NCBI RefSeq assembly: GCF_004664715.2
Contig: NC_051063.1
Coordinates: 74,902,018 to 74,966,017, forward strand
Direction of reading: 5' to 3'
Source of the DNA: Peromyscus leucopus
Lineage: Eukaryota; Chordata; Mammalia; Rodentia; Cricetidae
Length of the DNA: 64,000 nt
The position numbers were made by a program, and so were the translations under genes. The notes below the pieces were generated by a model. It did no database searches. It saw nothing but the letters and a program-made list of their open reading frames with translations, and was not told the DNA's origin. This document shows, piece after piece, positions 11,221 to 23,200 of this stretch. Position 1 is the stretch's first letter, and every line of letters starts with the position of its first letter.

Positions 11221-14200
11221 GTGAACCGCAGTTAAGGAAGTGAAGGGCAGAAGGGCGGGCTCCCCAGACTCCAAAGCAGAAGGGCAGCTCTGCCCAGGTG
11301 CTCTAGGGGACCTGGTGGCCATGAGGAGCAGCATGTCATGATTATAGACACGTCTTTATGAGGCGGAAGCACCTCAATCTAACCATGCTGCACTTTGCAC
11401 CAGCTGAGTCCTGTTTCTTTCAGAAGACTCCAGCCAGCGTCCTCAGATGATCCATCCCACTGCCCGTAGTCACTGAGAACTGGAGAATGGCGGAGGACAC
11501 GAGAGAACCTGCACACACCCCACTCCATGTGGAAGCTTCTCAGAGACTGGCAGTCAGAGCAGAACACTCGTTTAGGGAAGAGGCTTGAGACAGCTGGGCA
11601 CTAGGTTTTTAGATAGCCCTGTTGTGTTCTGAAAAACTTGATACCGGACCAAGTTCACCAGTGACTAGGTCCAGGCTTTGCCTAACCTTAGGCTTTAGTT
11701 ACTTCTTCAAAAATTTTGATTTAGTTTAGCTTTAAAAAAATGAGTATGTACAGAGCTAAATAACCCACATATAGAAATGAGGTCAATGTAGACACTCAAG
11801 AAAAAGTATAATGAGAAAAGGTAGAGTTTTTTAAACAGGAGGTATATTCATAAGCCCATTCTCTTCAAAAGGAGAAAGTGAGTACTCCAAGTGATTATTA
11901 GTAGAAATACAGTGTCCCTGGGTGTGGGCAGCTCACAGCAGCCTGCCTGTGTGGTACATCTCAAGGGCTCTGTCTTACTCCACATCAGAGGCTCACTTGA
12001 GTACAGTGGAGGTTTTTCAACTTTTAATCTACATTTTCTAAGTAAACATATAAAACATATTCCACAGACTGTGTTATTTTGAACACTATTTTAAAGTAGC
12101 AGGACCACATGCTTTCCTAATCACTTACTTTCCCGTCTTTCAAGTTCAAACACAGATTATAGGGAATACAGGCTCTTCCCTGCACAGTCCTGCTCGTCTC
12201 TCCTCTACCCAGCGGGCAGTGCAGCAAGCATTCTCATTCCCCCCCCCCCCCCCCCCCCCCGCCCCTTCTCTTCTGGGTTTGGTGACTCACGTGGATCTTT
12301 CTCCATATAGCTCCAAATCTTACGCATATTACCTTTCCCCTCTTAGCACAAATGTCCTTGCAAAGGATATCTGTGTCCTCACTGACTTCAAATGCACCGT
12401 ACTTGAGACAGGCTTCCACAAACAAGGCAGCTCTATCGAAGTACCGCATGCTGGTCAACGGAACAAAAATAAGTTAGTTCTCAAGATCTGTCAGGCGTGG
12501 GCGGAGCCACCCAGGCAGCATTTCTGTCTGAAGATTTGTATACATTTCCCATGGAAATGGAATGTTCTGTAAGTCATGCCAACCCCTCTAAGGCCTGGTT
12601 AGAAGGAAGAGCGCACAATTCTCCAAGTACAAGCTTCACACTGGGCAGTGTAGAACACTGTGCTAAGCACTTTAAACCACTGTAATCTAGGACCACAGCT
12701 TTTCTGAATTATGCACCTGCTGCCCAGATTTAGTTATCTGTCAAATCTGTCTCATCTTACTGTCTCTCGTTTTCAGTAAGTCCATCTCCTATCAGAGTGA
12801 GATGTTTCTGGGGGACACCCCACCTTGTCATACTCTGCCACCTCTTACAGCTCTTGGGGTTTCTTCTTAGCTGCTCTCTTAAGCCTGAATCCTCCCCAAC
12901 TGTCTAAAGACTTCTGTATTCTTAAGCTGTGCTTTTTAGGTTTGGCAAACATCTTGTCGGAAAATATCCCAGGCTCTAGAACCAATACCTAATGAGCAGA
13001 GGTGCCCCATCCTTCTTAGTTCTTCTCCACCACCGTAACTGGTCCACTCTCCTTCCCCGTCACACCCGAGGACCACCTCCACCACTGGAAGTGACTCTCC
13101 TTCCCCGTCACACCCGAGGACCACCTCCACCACTGGAAGTGACTCTCCTTCCACGTCACACCCGAGGACCACCTCCACCATTAGAGGTGACTCTCCTTCC
13201 CCGTCACACCCGAGGACCACCTCCACCACTGGAAGGGGCTCTCCTTCCCCGTCACACCCGAGGACCACCTCCACCACTGGAAGGGGCTCTCCTTCCCCGT
13301 CACACCCGAGGACCACCTCCACCACCGGAAGTGGCTCTCCCAGCACAGCCTGAGTGAGGGCTCACACATCGTACCTGTGAAGTGTCTCTGCCACAGTGAC
13401 AAAGCAACCCAGAGAAAGGAGGACCAGGAGGGCCTTGGACTTCTGATTGACTTGTGGAGAACAAAGGTGGTCAACCCACCGCTTCAGAACATCTGCACAT
13501 TCTTCAGAATTTAACCGAACCTGAGAAAAAGGTCCACATTAGAACAGAAACATCCTACTGCTGTGCTGGAAGGCCTTGCTGGTCAGAGGTTGCAGTTTAT
13601 CGCGAGTTCTATCAAGTTTTCCAAAGCTTGGCAACATGGGGACTCCCTCCCCAGGGAAACTTCCTGCTCTCTACCTGCCCTTATCCGGAGAATGTCCCTG
13701 GGCCAGAGGACTGACTTTCTCTGAAGGCTGTCTCTAAGCCTCGATGCCCGATTTATCTTTGGCACGACCGTTGGCACAGTGCCCTGGTAGAAGCCCCCCC
13801 TGCTGCAAATATGGTAACTAAGACTTGTACTAGGAGCTCTGCTATAGAACCCTGCTGCCACTAACCCAGCCTTATGACAGGAGCCTGCCACTTAATGCAA
13901 ATGAGGGTTTGTCCCCAGGCTCCCCAATCCTATATATACATTTCCTATACTCTGGGATACAGCTGAGCTGATTCACCGAAGTCATCTTCCGGGGAAGAAG
14001 CAGAACCACAAAGCTACAGAGAAGTGAAGTGTGCTTCTGTGAAACCAAGAGTCAAACTGTTCTACCGCCCAGAAGCTGCTGTTTATCACAAACTGCAGGG
14101 ATCAGCACTGGGGCCTGGCTGCATCAGACCCCAGCAGACAGGAGGTAGCTGTTTCACCTGACTGCTGTTCTCAATAACACACGTACAGCAGCTTTGCAGG

Positions 14201-17200
14201 GAAAGAGCAGAGGCTCAAAGCAGCTTTTCACCTAACTGCTCGGACACCCACTGGAAACGCCTACCTTAGCAAGCCATGCTGCCCGATTCCACTCGCCGTA
14301 CGTCTGCAGGTAGCGGCAGGCGTCCGCAGCCTTGTCTATCAGGCAGAGTAACTGAACGCCCTCTGGAAGACAGAAGAACAGGCGCCCCATCTGACCCTGC
14401 AGCACTCTCTTTAACCAATCATTAAAAAGTAAAACTGTATTTGACTTTAGTCCTGTACATTTTATACAGGGTGAACATTCTTAATTAATTATTTCAGATA
14501 AGGAGTATTCAACCTGGACCTAATGGGAAGTTGTTGAACTGAGTTTTAAAATAAACTGTTAGTACAGAGCTCTACAATGTTACTCTCAGGGAACCCGGGT
14601 AGTGAGCATGAACACATTCTAGAGCATGCATTGGGGTGGAGCACCTAGCCAGCCCAGGACTGTGGGACCTTTGCCTACTGTCACTTGAATTGTTAATATA
14701 TCTCGCTTTATGCTTAAGATGAACTCTGCTTGTGTGCCTGTGGGCATCCCATACACAGCGCTGGTTTTCTGTCGCATACACAGAGATCTGTCTTCACCAG
14801 CCCAGCCCAGCCCTGACAGAGGCAGCGGCAGGTGTGTGTGTGTGCGCGCCCGCGCCCCTCCTTACCTGCCAACTTGCCATTGGCGATCATATTGGTTGCC
14901 ACCAGCTTGATGGTGCTCTGAGAAGGGCCTGAGGAGGTGACGGTGGTGACCAAGCAGGCCTTCAGAGAGTCACAGTAATAGTGCTGGTTGTCTGCACTCG
15001 TCTCCAACAGCAGTTGCACAGCTCTGTCTGTCTAGAGAGAGAAACACCTCCTCTAGTTACGGGACCATTCTCTTCCGATAGTCTTCTAAAATTCACTAGG
15101 TGCAATGTCAAAGTCTGTGGCCTAAAGGCAGCGTTCACTTTCACGCATACTCCCGGACGTCTTACCAACATATACAAAACCAGTCCAAGTCCTACACTCT
15201 AGCTTGAAGGCAGGCATAAAGCCCGGCCTGGGGCAGAGCTGCTGGGAGGAATGTCCACTTCAGCTGTGCACCGCCAAGGGCAGCAAACCAGACCCAACAG
15301 CTGCTCTGTCTGTTTCGGAAGCGAAAGCAAGCTTCAGCAGGCTAGCCACACGACTGTGCTGCCGCCCTGTGTTTGGTGGTGGTATTGTTAAAGGAAGCCT
15401 ATGTGTGCAAAGAAGGACATGCATTCTAGTGGCTATATACATACATATGTGTAAGTGAGAGTATGCGTGCATAGCGATGCTCTGAAATGCCAACCAAGTA
15501 GCAACTCCACGAAGCATCAAAACTGACATACCTGACCCAAGAGAAGTAGCTGGTCTGTGCATTTCCTTGTGTGATCGTAAGTTGACCGTTTTACTTCCTG
15601 CAGATTAACTCTTTCTAGTTGAAATTTCTGAAGGAGGAAAGAAGCAGGAGGAGGAAGATGGGAGGAGGAAGAAGAAAGAGAGAAAGTGAGGGAGAGAGGG
15701 AGAGAAGGAAGGAGAAAGAGAAGAAGGAAAGAAGGAGAGAGAGAGGAAGGGAGGGAGAGAGGGAGGGAGAAAGAAAATTTAGTTTGGACTATCAAATTTT
15801 TTAAGTCAAGTAAAAATATTGAGATTTATTGAAAATTGAAGTGAGCAAATTAAAACGAACCTTCCAAGTTAAAAAATTTAAGACAAAAACCAACTTTTCG
15901 TGTGTGCATTAAAAACTCAGTGTTTATAAGCTTTCAGAAAATGAGGCTTTTCATAAAACATTACACGTGGACTTTAAATTGGCTTGAAAGTTTCCCAAGT
16001 TTAAGATACTGAGGGAAACTTCAAAATGAAGATGGTGTCTGTGAATAAGGCTTTGCTCAAGAAAGCGGCAGCACCTGGAAGTAGGAGTTTTCACAAAGCA
16101 CGTCGTAGCAGATATCCAGTGGGTTGTTCAGCCTGTCCCGTAGAGCACCATCCTTGGTTACCACTGTGTCCTCAGACTTGGTTTGGGACAAGCTGTGCAG
16201 GTAGTGGGCCGCCACTGTCCAGAAGTGCAGCTCTGACTCATCACCATAGAGCCTGGGAAGGAGGAAAGCAAGGCCTCAGGAATTCACACTCCAGGACCTG
16301 ACCAGGCTGCCTCCAGAGGCCTTAAGTGCCAGGAACAGTGTTCCACGTCAGAGTCCCGCAGGGAAAGTGCAAAGCAGTGGGCCCTCTAGGCTGGTTCCTG
16401 GGTTCCCAACAGCACAGGCCTGACTACACAGTTCTTCACATCCAGCAGCTCTACAGGCCTGGTCTCCCAGTATCACTGCGTCTGGGTTATCAGCTTCACA
16501 GTAAGAGCTTCTGGATAAAGTGTCAAAATAATCTAACAGTTGTTCTCTGGACCATGGAGGGAAATGTCTTCATTGTAAGTGACTCTGCTAAACACTAGGA
16601 AAGTACATGTAATTGCTTTTAATGATAACTCATCAGCGTGTTTATGAATATATTTAAATGCATAGTTTGTAGCTGACATTGGTAAAGCTGCCTATAGGTG
16701 AAAGGCTTTGCAGCACAGCCAGCCCAGATCTCATGTAAGATGTCACCGGACTTCCGGTTTATTTTCCATTTCCTAAATGGACTGTAAGTCAAATCTAAAG
16801 GAGGGGCTTAGATTTTTAAAACATGTCAGAGTTCGGTTGTAACTTTTACAAAGTCTCAATAAAAAAAGCAAGTTAACTTGAAATGATCTCTTATGCAACA
16901 TGTCAGAGAGCATTACCTGGAAACAAGCAGGCACCTCTGCAGGAGAGTGAATTCGGGATCAAGCAGGAGTTTCTTTATGTCGCTGCAGACAGGAACCCAG
17001 AGAGAGGCAGGACAAACATTTCCAACCAAACAAAAAGCAAAGAGATGAATCAACAGATGTTCAGGATTTATAAGAGCAGTCCTTTTTCCTGACTCCCAAC
17101 TCTCACAGAGGAAGGATGCTGTCAACCAGTCCGAGCACTAGGGGCCAGGACTCGGCTTGCAGTCTTGCACAGTTTACTGGACTGCAAGAACAAGAATGCC

Positions 17201-20200
17201 ACTGCTGACATTATTCTTAAAGTCCAGTTTCCCAATAAAACGCAACCGTTAATCTTAAGAAACTGAAGAGAAGCGAGGAATGGTTTTGAAATCGTGATTC
17301 ACCAAGTACTTGTTAAAGATTATTATTATATACAGCAGGCTCTAGATTGCAAAAACATGCTCTGTTTTACCAAGAACTTCATGTGGACCCCTATTTTTCT
17401 CCTCCCTTTGCAAAGTAATTCTCAATATTTATTTTTAAATGCTCATGGCTCTAAGAAATGTTGGTTTCTTAACCAGCACCGTGCACTCACGGCGCCTGGT
17501 AGAGGCTGTTTCAGAGTCACCTGCCTGCGTTCTCCAACACAGCTCCATGAGGCCTTCATGATGGAGCCTCACCACATGGAAATCCTGGTCCTGACAGAGC
17601 ACAGCAGTTTGGGAGCTGGGAGCTGGGTGGAGAGGGATACTCCAGTCCCGGGAATTACTAAGTTAGTCCTTCTAGCAAACAAAACTACAAAGAGGAACAA
17701 GCCTACATCAACAAACTGTCTCTCGGTGGGCCATTAACACTCAGGAAAACAACTCTTTGGGTTTAAAAAAGTCAAATTAAGTCTCTTTCCTGCGTTCTTC
17801 TATGAAATACAGAGTGCTTACTTGGATAACGCATTCAACTGTTCTTGAAGAAGAGTCTTTATTTCTTCATTTTCTGGATAATCACTGTGCAGAAAGAAGT
17901 TTGAATCATTCATTGTCTCTGCATTTACTGCCATGTATTTCTTTACTGAAAAAAGTTGTGTTCATTGAGAAATAAACCTTTTATAAACTCAGGTTAAAAA
18001 CTTGGCTACAGGTCAAAGTAGTAACCAAGTGCCTGGGACTTACTGGCCATTTTTATGGCCGTCTTTGTCTTGCTGAATAGAAACAAGGAAATGAATAGAG
18101 AAAACCCGATGTCCAAATGAGGTGAGAACTGGTTAGCTGGCTCTAAGAACTATCAGGTTTAGATCCTTTTAATAAAGACCCACAGTGAATGATGACTAAG
18201 GTGCTTCGTCCCTTCTGCCCTATAGAATGACCATTTGTTTCTCTAAATAGATAGTTCTTAGGCAACAGACACTTACTGCCTTCAAAACAACAACAAAACC
18301 CTCGTCTCGCACCCACCTGGGCCATCCACATACGGTAAGTTCAGTAAACTGTCCTGAAGAATGGCTAGGTTGTTTTTCTGGAGACTTTTGCAGTGGAGTA
18401 GATACTGATTTAGAAACACACTTGGCTTCTGCTTTATGAAGAACCAGGCCTGGCCTAAACCTCTAGCATCTCTCAGCCCTCTTCACAGTCATCTTGTTCC
18501 TCTACCATGACGCACCCCTGTGTGATGATCACCCAGGCCTGAGAGCATCCTATGCACCTGCAGCTGTTCTTCTCACTGACCCCTTCTTCTGCAAAGGCCC
18601 CATAGTGGTAGAAACAGGGAGAAGAGGAATCTCTTTACTGTCTGCCTTTTCTTGGATTGCTGTTAAGGCTTCATTCCTTCTAAGTGCTGGACTGTAAGCC
18701 AGAGCTCATTTTCATGGGTGTCCCACAACCCCACGTAAACTGTGCACAGAGAACAAAAGTGAATTACTTACATGTGAGAAATGTCCAACGAATATCGCCC
18801 ATTCCAAGGCTGGTGTAGTAAGAAGGCTTTCAAGGCAAGGGAGGCCCTTGGAACAAGGAGGTATGGGCACCACACAGGCTCTAGACAGCAAAGGAGTGCT
18901 TCTCAATAAGATGAACTTGGATACCTCAACAAAGCCTCAGCTATGGACCACTTAGAGGGCAGTCAGAAGAGCCAACACCTACAGCCGGGACAACTGGAAC
19001 TCTATTCCAGAGCAGAGATTTTCTCCACTCAAGTTTGATGAGTACATTCTCTTTCTCCTTTTTTAATGTTTAAATATCTGGAATGGTACAAAGCTCTGTA
19101 CTACTGAATAAAAGACTCAACGTAATGACTCAACACACACCGATAAAGCTTATTTTAAAAAATATTAAAAAACATTTACATTTACCTGCATTGTTTGTAC
19201 CACCAGATCTGTTTTTCTGAGACTATTAAACTAACGCGGTTCACCCATCCATCAGGAGTTTGCTGCTGAAGGGACTGGGTGACCTCTGGTCTCTGGCATT
19301 CCCATGAGTCCTTTATGAAGTCTTTTGCACACAGGGATAACTTCCTAAAGCCCCCAACATGCAGCAGTTGCTTATTAGGACACTACAAAACAAATAAGAG
19401 CTGGCTGTTTTCAACATATTCCAGGGGAAAGAAACAGGACCAAAAGGCTCTGCTACCTAGCAACTACACACAGCATCTCCCTCCACTGGGCTCCCCGCTT
19501 TGACCCACTGCCCAGGGGCCCACAGGCTGGCTCTCACTACCCAGCCTCCTCCGGCTCCTGTGAAGCCTTTCTTCCCTGGTCTCTTGAACAGACACAATTA
19601 GTTAAAATGGCCCAAATCTATGACAGCCTGTACCATCTAATTTCATATGCATAGCCATTTAGCACCTGAAAGATGGCTAGCATGATGAAGAGGATGGAAA
19701 GTTAATAAATCCAGTACTTGACTCAGTCATTCTGTACCTTCTAAGTAGATCTGTAGTGACTCAAATACATAGCTACTGCTTACATGAAATGTTATAAAAT
19801 CTAAACAGGGCTCAAATATTTCTGCTGAAAATTTGTCCTCGGAGTTATAGCTATCCCAATTTAGTTGGCCATACAGATAAAATAAAACAATAAGATCTTG
19901 ATGACTTGGTGCTTAAAAAAGGTAAAAATATCATTAGTAATTATTAATAAAGATTATACCTAAAATGATAATTTTTATATACTAAAGTTAAATAAAATTG
20001 TTATTAAAATCAATCATCTCTTTCTTTTTAGTTCTTAAGGTGTTATTTCTAGAAAATTTAAAGCAACTCACATGGCTCGTTATGCTTCCATGAAGCAATG
20101 CTGCTTTAGCAAACATCCCATATGTCAAATAAAAATTTAATTGGCCATAAATACTGTGCACAGGCTTTTTAACTTGAGAGTCAGAAAAGGTGAGAAATGT

Positions 20201-23200
20201 TTCTACTACTATGTTTTCACACCTGAGAGTTACTGTTGTTCTATAAAAGTACCTAAAATACTATCCATATTCAAAGGTTGCTAGTGACTCCCAAAATAGC
20301 TTGATAATTATGTTCTTTTTAAAAACCTAGAGTCTGGGAGCTAGGGATCCAATACTGTGTGTGCTTAGCAAGCCTGAGGCTCTGGAGTCAGCCCTTAGAA
20401 CCAGGGGGAAAACATAAGACACACTTGGAGCCCAGTAAAGGCTCCTTCCTCTGTACCTTCCCTGGGAAGCTGGTGTCCAGCAGTGACAGTTCCTCATCAC
20501 TATGTTAAAATTCCACCTTTCTGGTTGAGGCTGTACCACTAGAGACTGAACAGGAGTAATATTTTTCTTTTTAATATTAGTAAAATTTTAAGTATGATGG
20601 TGTAAATCCTGGTTCCCAGAGAGATATTTAAGTACAGTGTACAAGGTTACTATGAACTCCAGTTCTGTAGTCAGCTCAGTTTAGAACACATTAAAGTGAT
20701 GATGGAGCCTTAGATTCAAATTTTAAATCAAAAGTAAAAAAGTTTCTAGATACTTAGATTTTATGTAACTACTTCTTAGTTTAGAACTAGCAACGTTTTT
20801 TGTTTGTTGTGTTTTTTAAACACCACCCTTGGTATTCCCTAAATTTCCCTGGTAATTCAGGTTTGACGTGTTTGCTTCTGCTTGTCTCCCTGGCCAGGGG
20901 TTCCTGACACCTCTGCAGAGCTGACAAATGATTCAAGTGGGGGTGACAAGTGGCTTCTACTGTACCTGGTGGCAGTGACTGCTGCAAAGGAAGAAGAGCC
21001 TAGTGCCCCGGCATAGGGACAGGGGGTAGAGAGAGACAAGAACAGTGCACAGCACACCTAAGTCACAAGCACCCCAACTAACACCAAGAGCATCGTGGCA
21101 GTGACTCCGGCATGGTCGTAAAGTGAGGACACATCTACAAAGCCTCAGTCTCTCAAGGGCCAAATCATAAGTGACTCTACAAAGCACAGGCAATTCGAGT
21201 TGAGTCGGTAAACAAATAAACATGGCTCTAAGACACTTTCTACAAAGCAGACAGCCAGGAGTGTGCATGGAGGATGTGCCAAGAGGATCCTTGGGGCTGG
21301 GAGTTCCTGGCCTACCCCAGTTAGGATCAGAACCACTGCTGCTCTCTGAAAGCACATTCTAAAGATGATCCCACTCTGAAAGACAAACACTGCCTTTTAA
21401 ATAACTGGATGGACATGCTTGAAACTTATTTTTTCTTTAGGAAAAGTAAGTCATGCAAGCAGTTTTTGTTTCGTTTAGTTTTTTACTACGTTTTTAATTT
21501 TTGTAAAAGAACAACCTCAAAACCACCACACAAAAAAGGAGCAAGATAGTATGATCACCTAATTTAGCTTTGGTTGATCACATAATAAGTCACAGACAGG
21601 ACTGAAACATCATAATTCACAGAACCACTCACCAGAGTGGATCTGTACTTATTTACAATGCAGGACATATAAAGCTTTGTTGTGGATGATTGATTGATAA
21701 ATAAAACACTGATTGGCCAGTAGCCAGGCAGGAAGTATAGGCAGGACTAGCAGAGAGGAGAATTGAGAGAACAGGAAGGCGGAGAGGAGGAGACACCAGC
21801 CTGCCGTCCAGGGAGCATCATGTAAAGGCAGCAGGTAAAGCCATAGAACACATGGTGACATACAGATTAACAGAAATGGGCTGAGTATAAGAGTAAGAGC
21901 TAGACAATGGTAGGCCTGAGCTAATGGCCGAGCAGTTTAAATAATACAAGTGTCTGTATGTTTATTTTATAAGTGGGCTACAGGACTGCCGGGGCTTGGC
22001 GGGACATGGACAGAAAAACTCTAGCTACAAAGCTTATTACTGAAAAGCCATTAGATTCATGTTTTCCCAAGAGTTCTCTGAAATGAAGCAGCAGTTGCCC
22101 TCTGTCTAGCTGGCCACAGTCTGCGGCAGCAAGCAGCCTCTCAGGAGTACACCCTACCTGTCAACTCCTGCTCATCCATTCTGAAACATGTAGACTTCAT
22201 TGACATCTCCAAGACTCTGATGCACCCGTCATCAGATGCCAAGATCACCTTATCTGACGTGCACCAGTCCACATCCAAAATCCGAAAGGTCACATTTCTT
22301 CCACTTCTTAAACTGCTCACCATCTGAACCTGTACAAATGATTGACAGAAAGTAAAGTTCCTGACTATTCTGGATTAAACGGTCAGAGACTGTGTGGCAG
22401 AGGCCCAGAATTTGTCTGCAAATGAAAAGCCTCTGGCAGCCCATCTCCCACATGCAGTCTGCACCCCACAGGTCTCCATCACAGCGATGGCACTAAAAAG
22501 TCAATCCATCAATCTGTCATGCTGTCTCACTTACAACAAAAATACCGTGAGAGCAAAATTCTCTAACAAATAATTCCTTCTAAGAAGCTGGACATACTTA
22601 TTGAAGATTCCGTTTTCAGAAAAAGTGGCAAACGGAGCCCGTTTCCATGCTGTCAGCTTCCTTTGCTCCACCGTCAGGCTGCAGGGCGGGCCTACCTCTT
22701 TAGTGTCCCAGACTTCAGCGCCATCGTTATACATGGCTATGAGCTTCTGGTTTCCTTTGCCAGGAGCAAAACGAATCTTCCTCACCCAACTTCTGTGTGT
22801 GGGTATTCCTCTGAGAACAAAGAAATAAGAACACCAACATGATATGTGTGTGTGTGTCCACTGCTTCTGATCAGGTGTGAGGATGGAAGAACCATTTTAC
22901 ATTCTTGGGAGCCACACTGGACAGGCAGGTCTGCCCACTGATACCTGCTGGAGTGAGGTCCCAGGGCTTCTGCAGGGCTCCCTTCAGATCGGGGTCTAAT
23001 TTGGTGATCAGAGTCTGGCTCATGACCAGTCTTCCTCCAAAGTTTAGACAGTATGGGACTCAAAGCTCCAGTTTACACTCAGGTTTCTTGGTCCTATTTA
23101 CAACTGTAAGTTTCCATTTGAAAAAAAGATTTCTCTTGGCTCCTACCTGGATACTCTGCCTTTCAAATCCCAGAAGTTTAAATTTCCATCCATATCTCCA

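Noticed and set aside
12936..13357. Open frames of 121-136 codons with repeated [17 protein letters not shown] or [17 protein letters not shown] peptides
   Set aside because: They are translations of the 48-bp minisatellite, whose period is a multiple of three; no splice or start context, and they lie in a WDR11 intron.
17885..17965. Alternative start of exon 21 at the TTTTTTCAG near 17958
   Set aside because: The intervening sequence does not match the family; the TGCACAG acceptor at 17885-17886 restores DYPENEEI and the frame.
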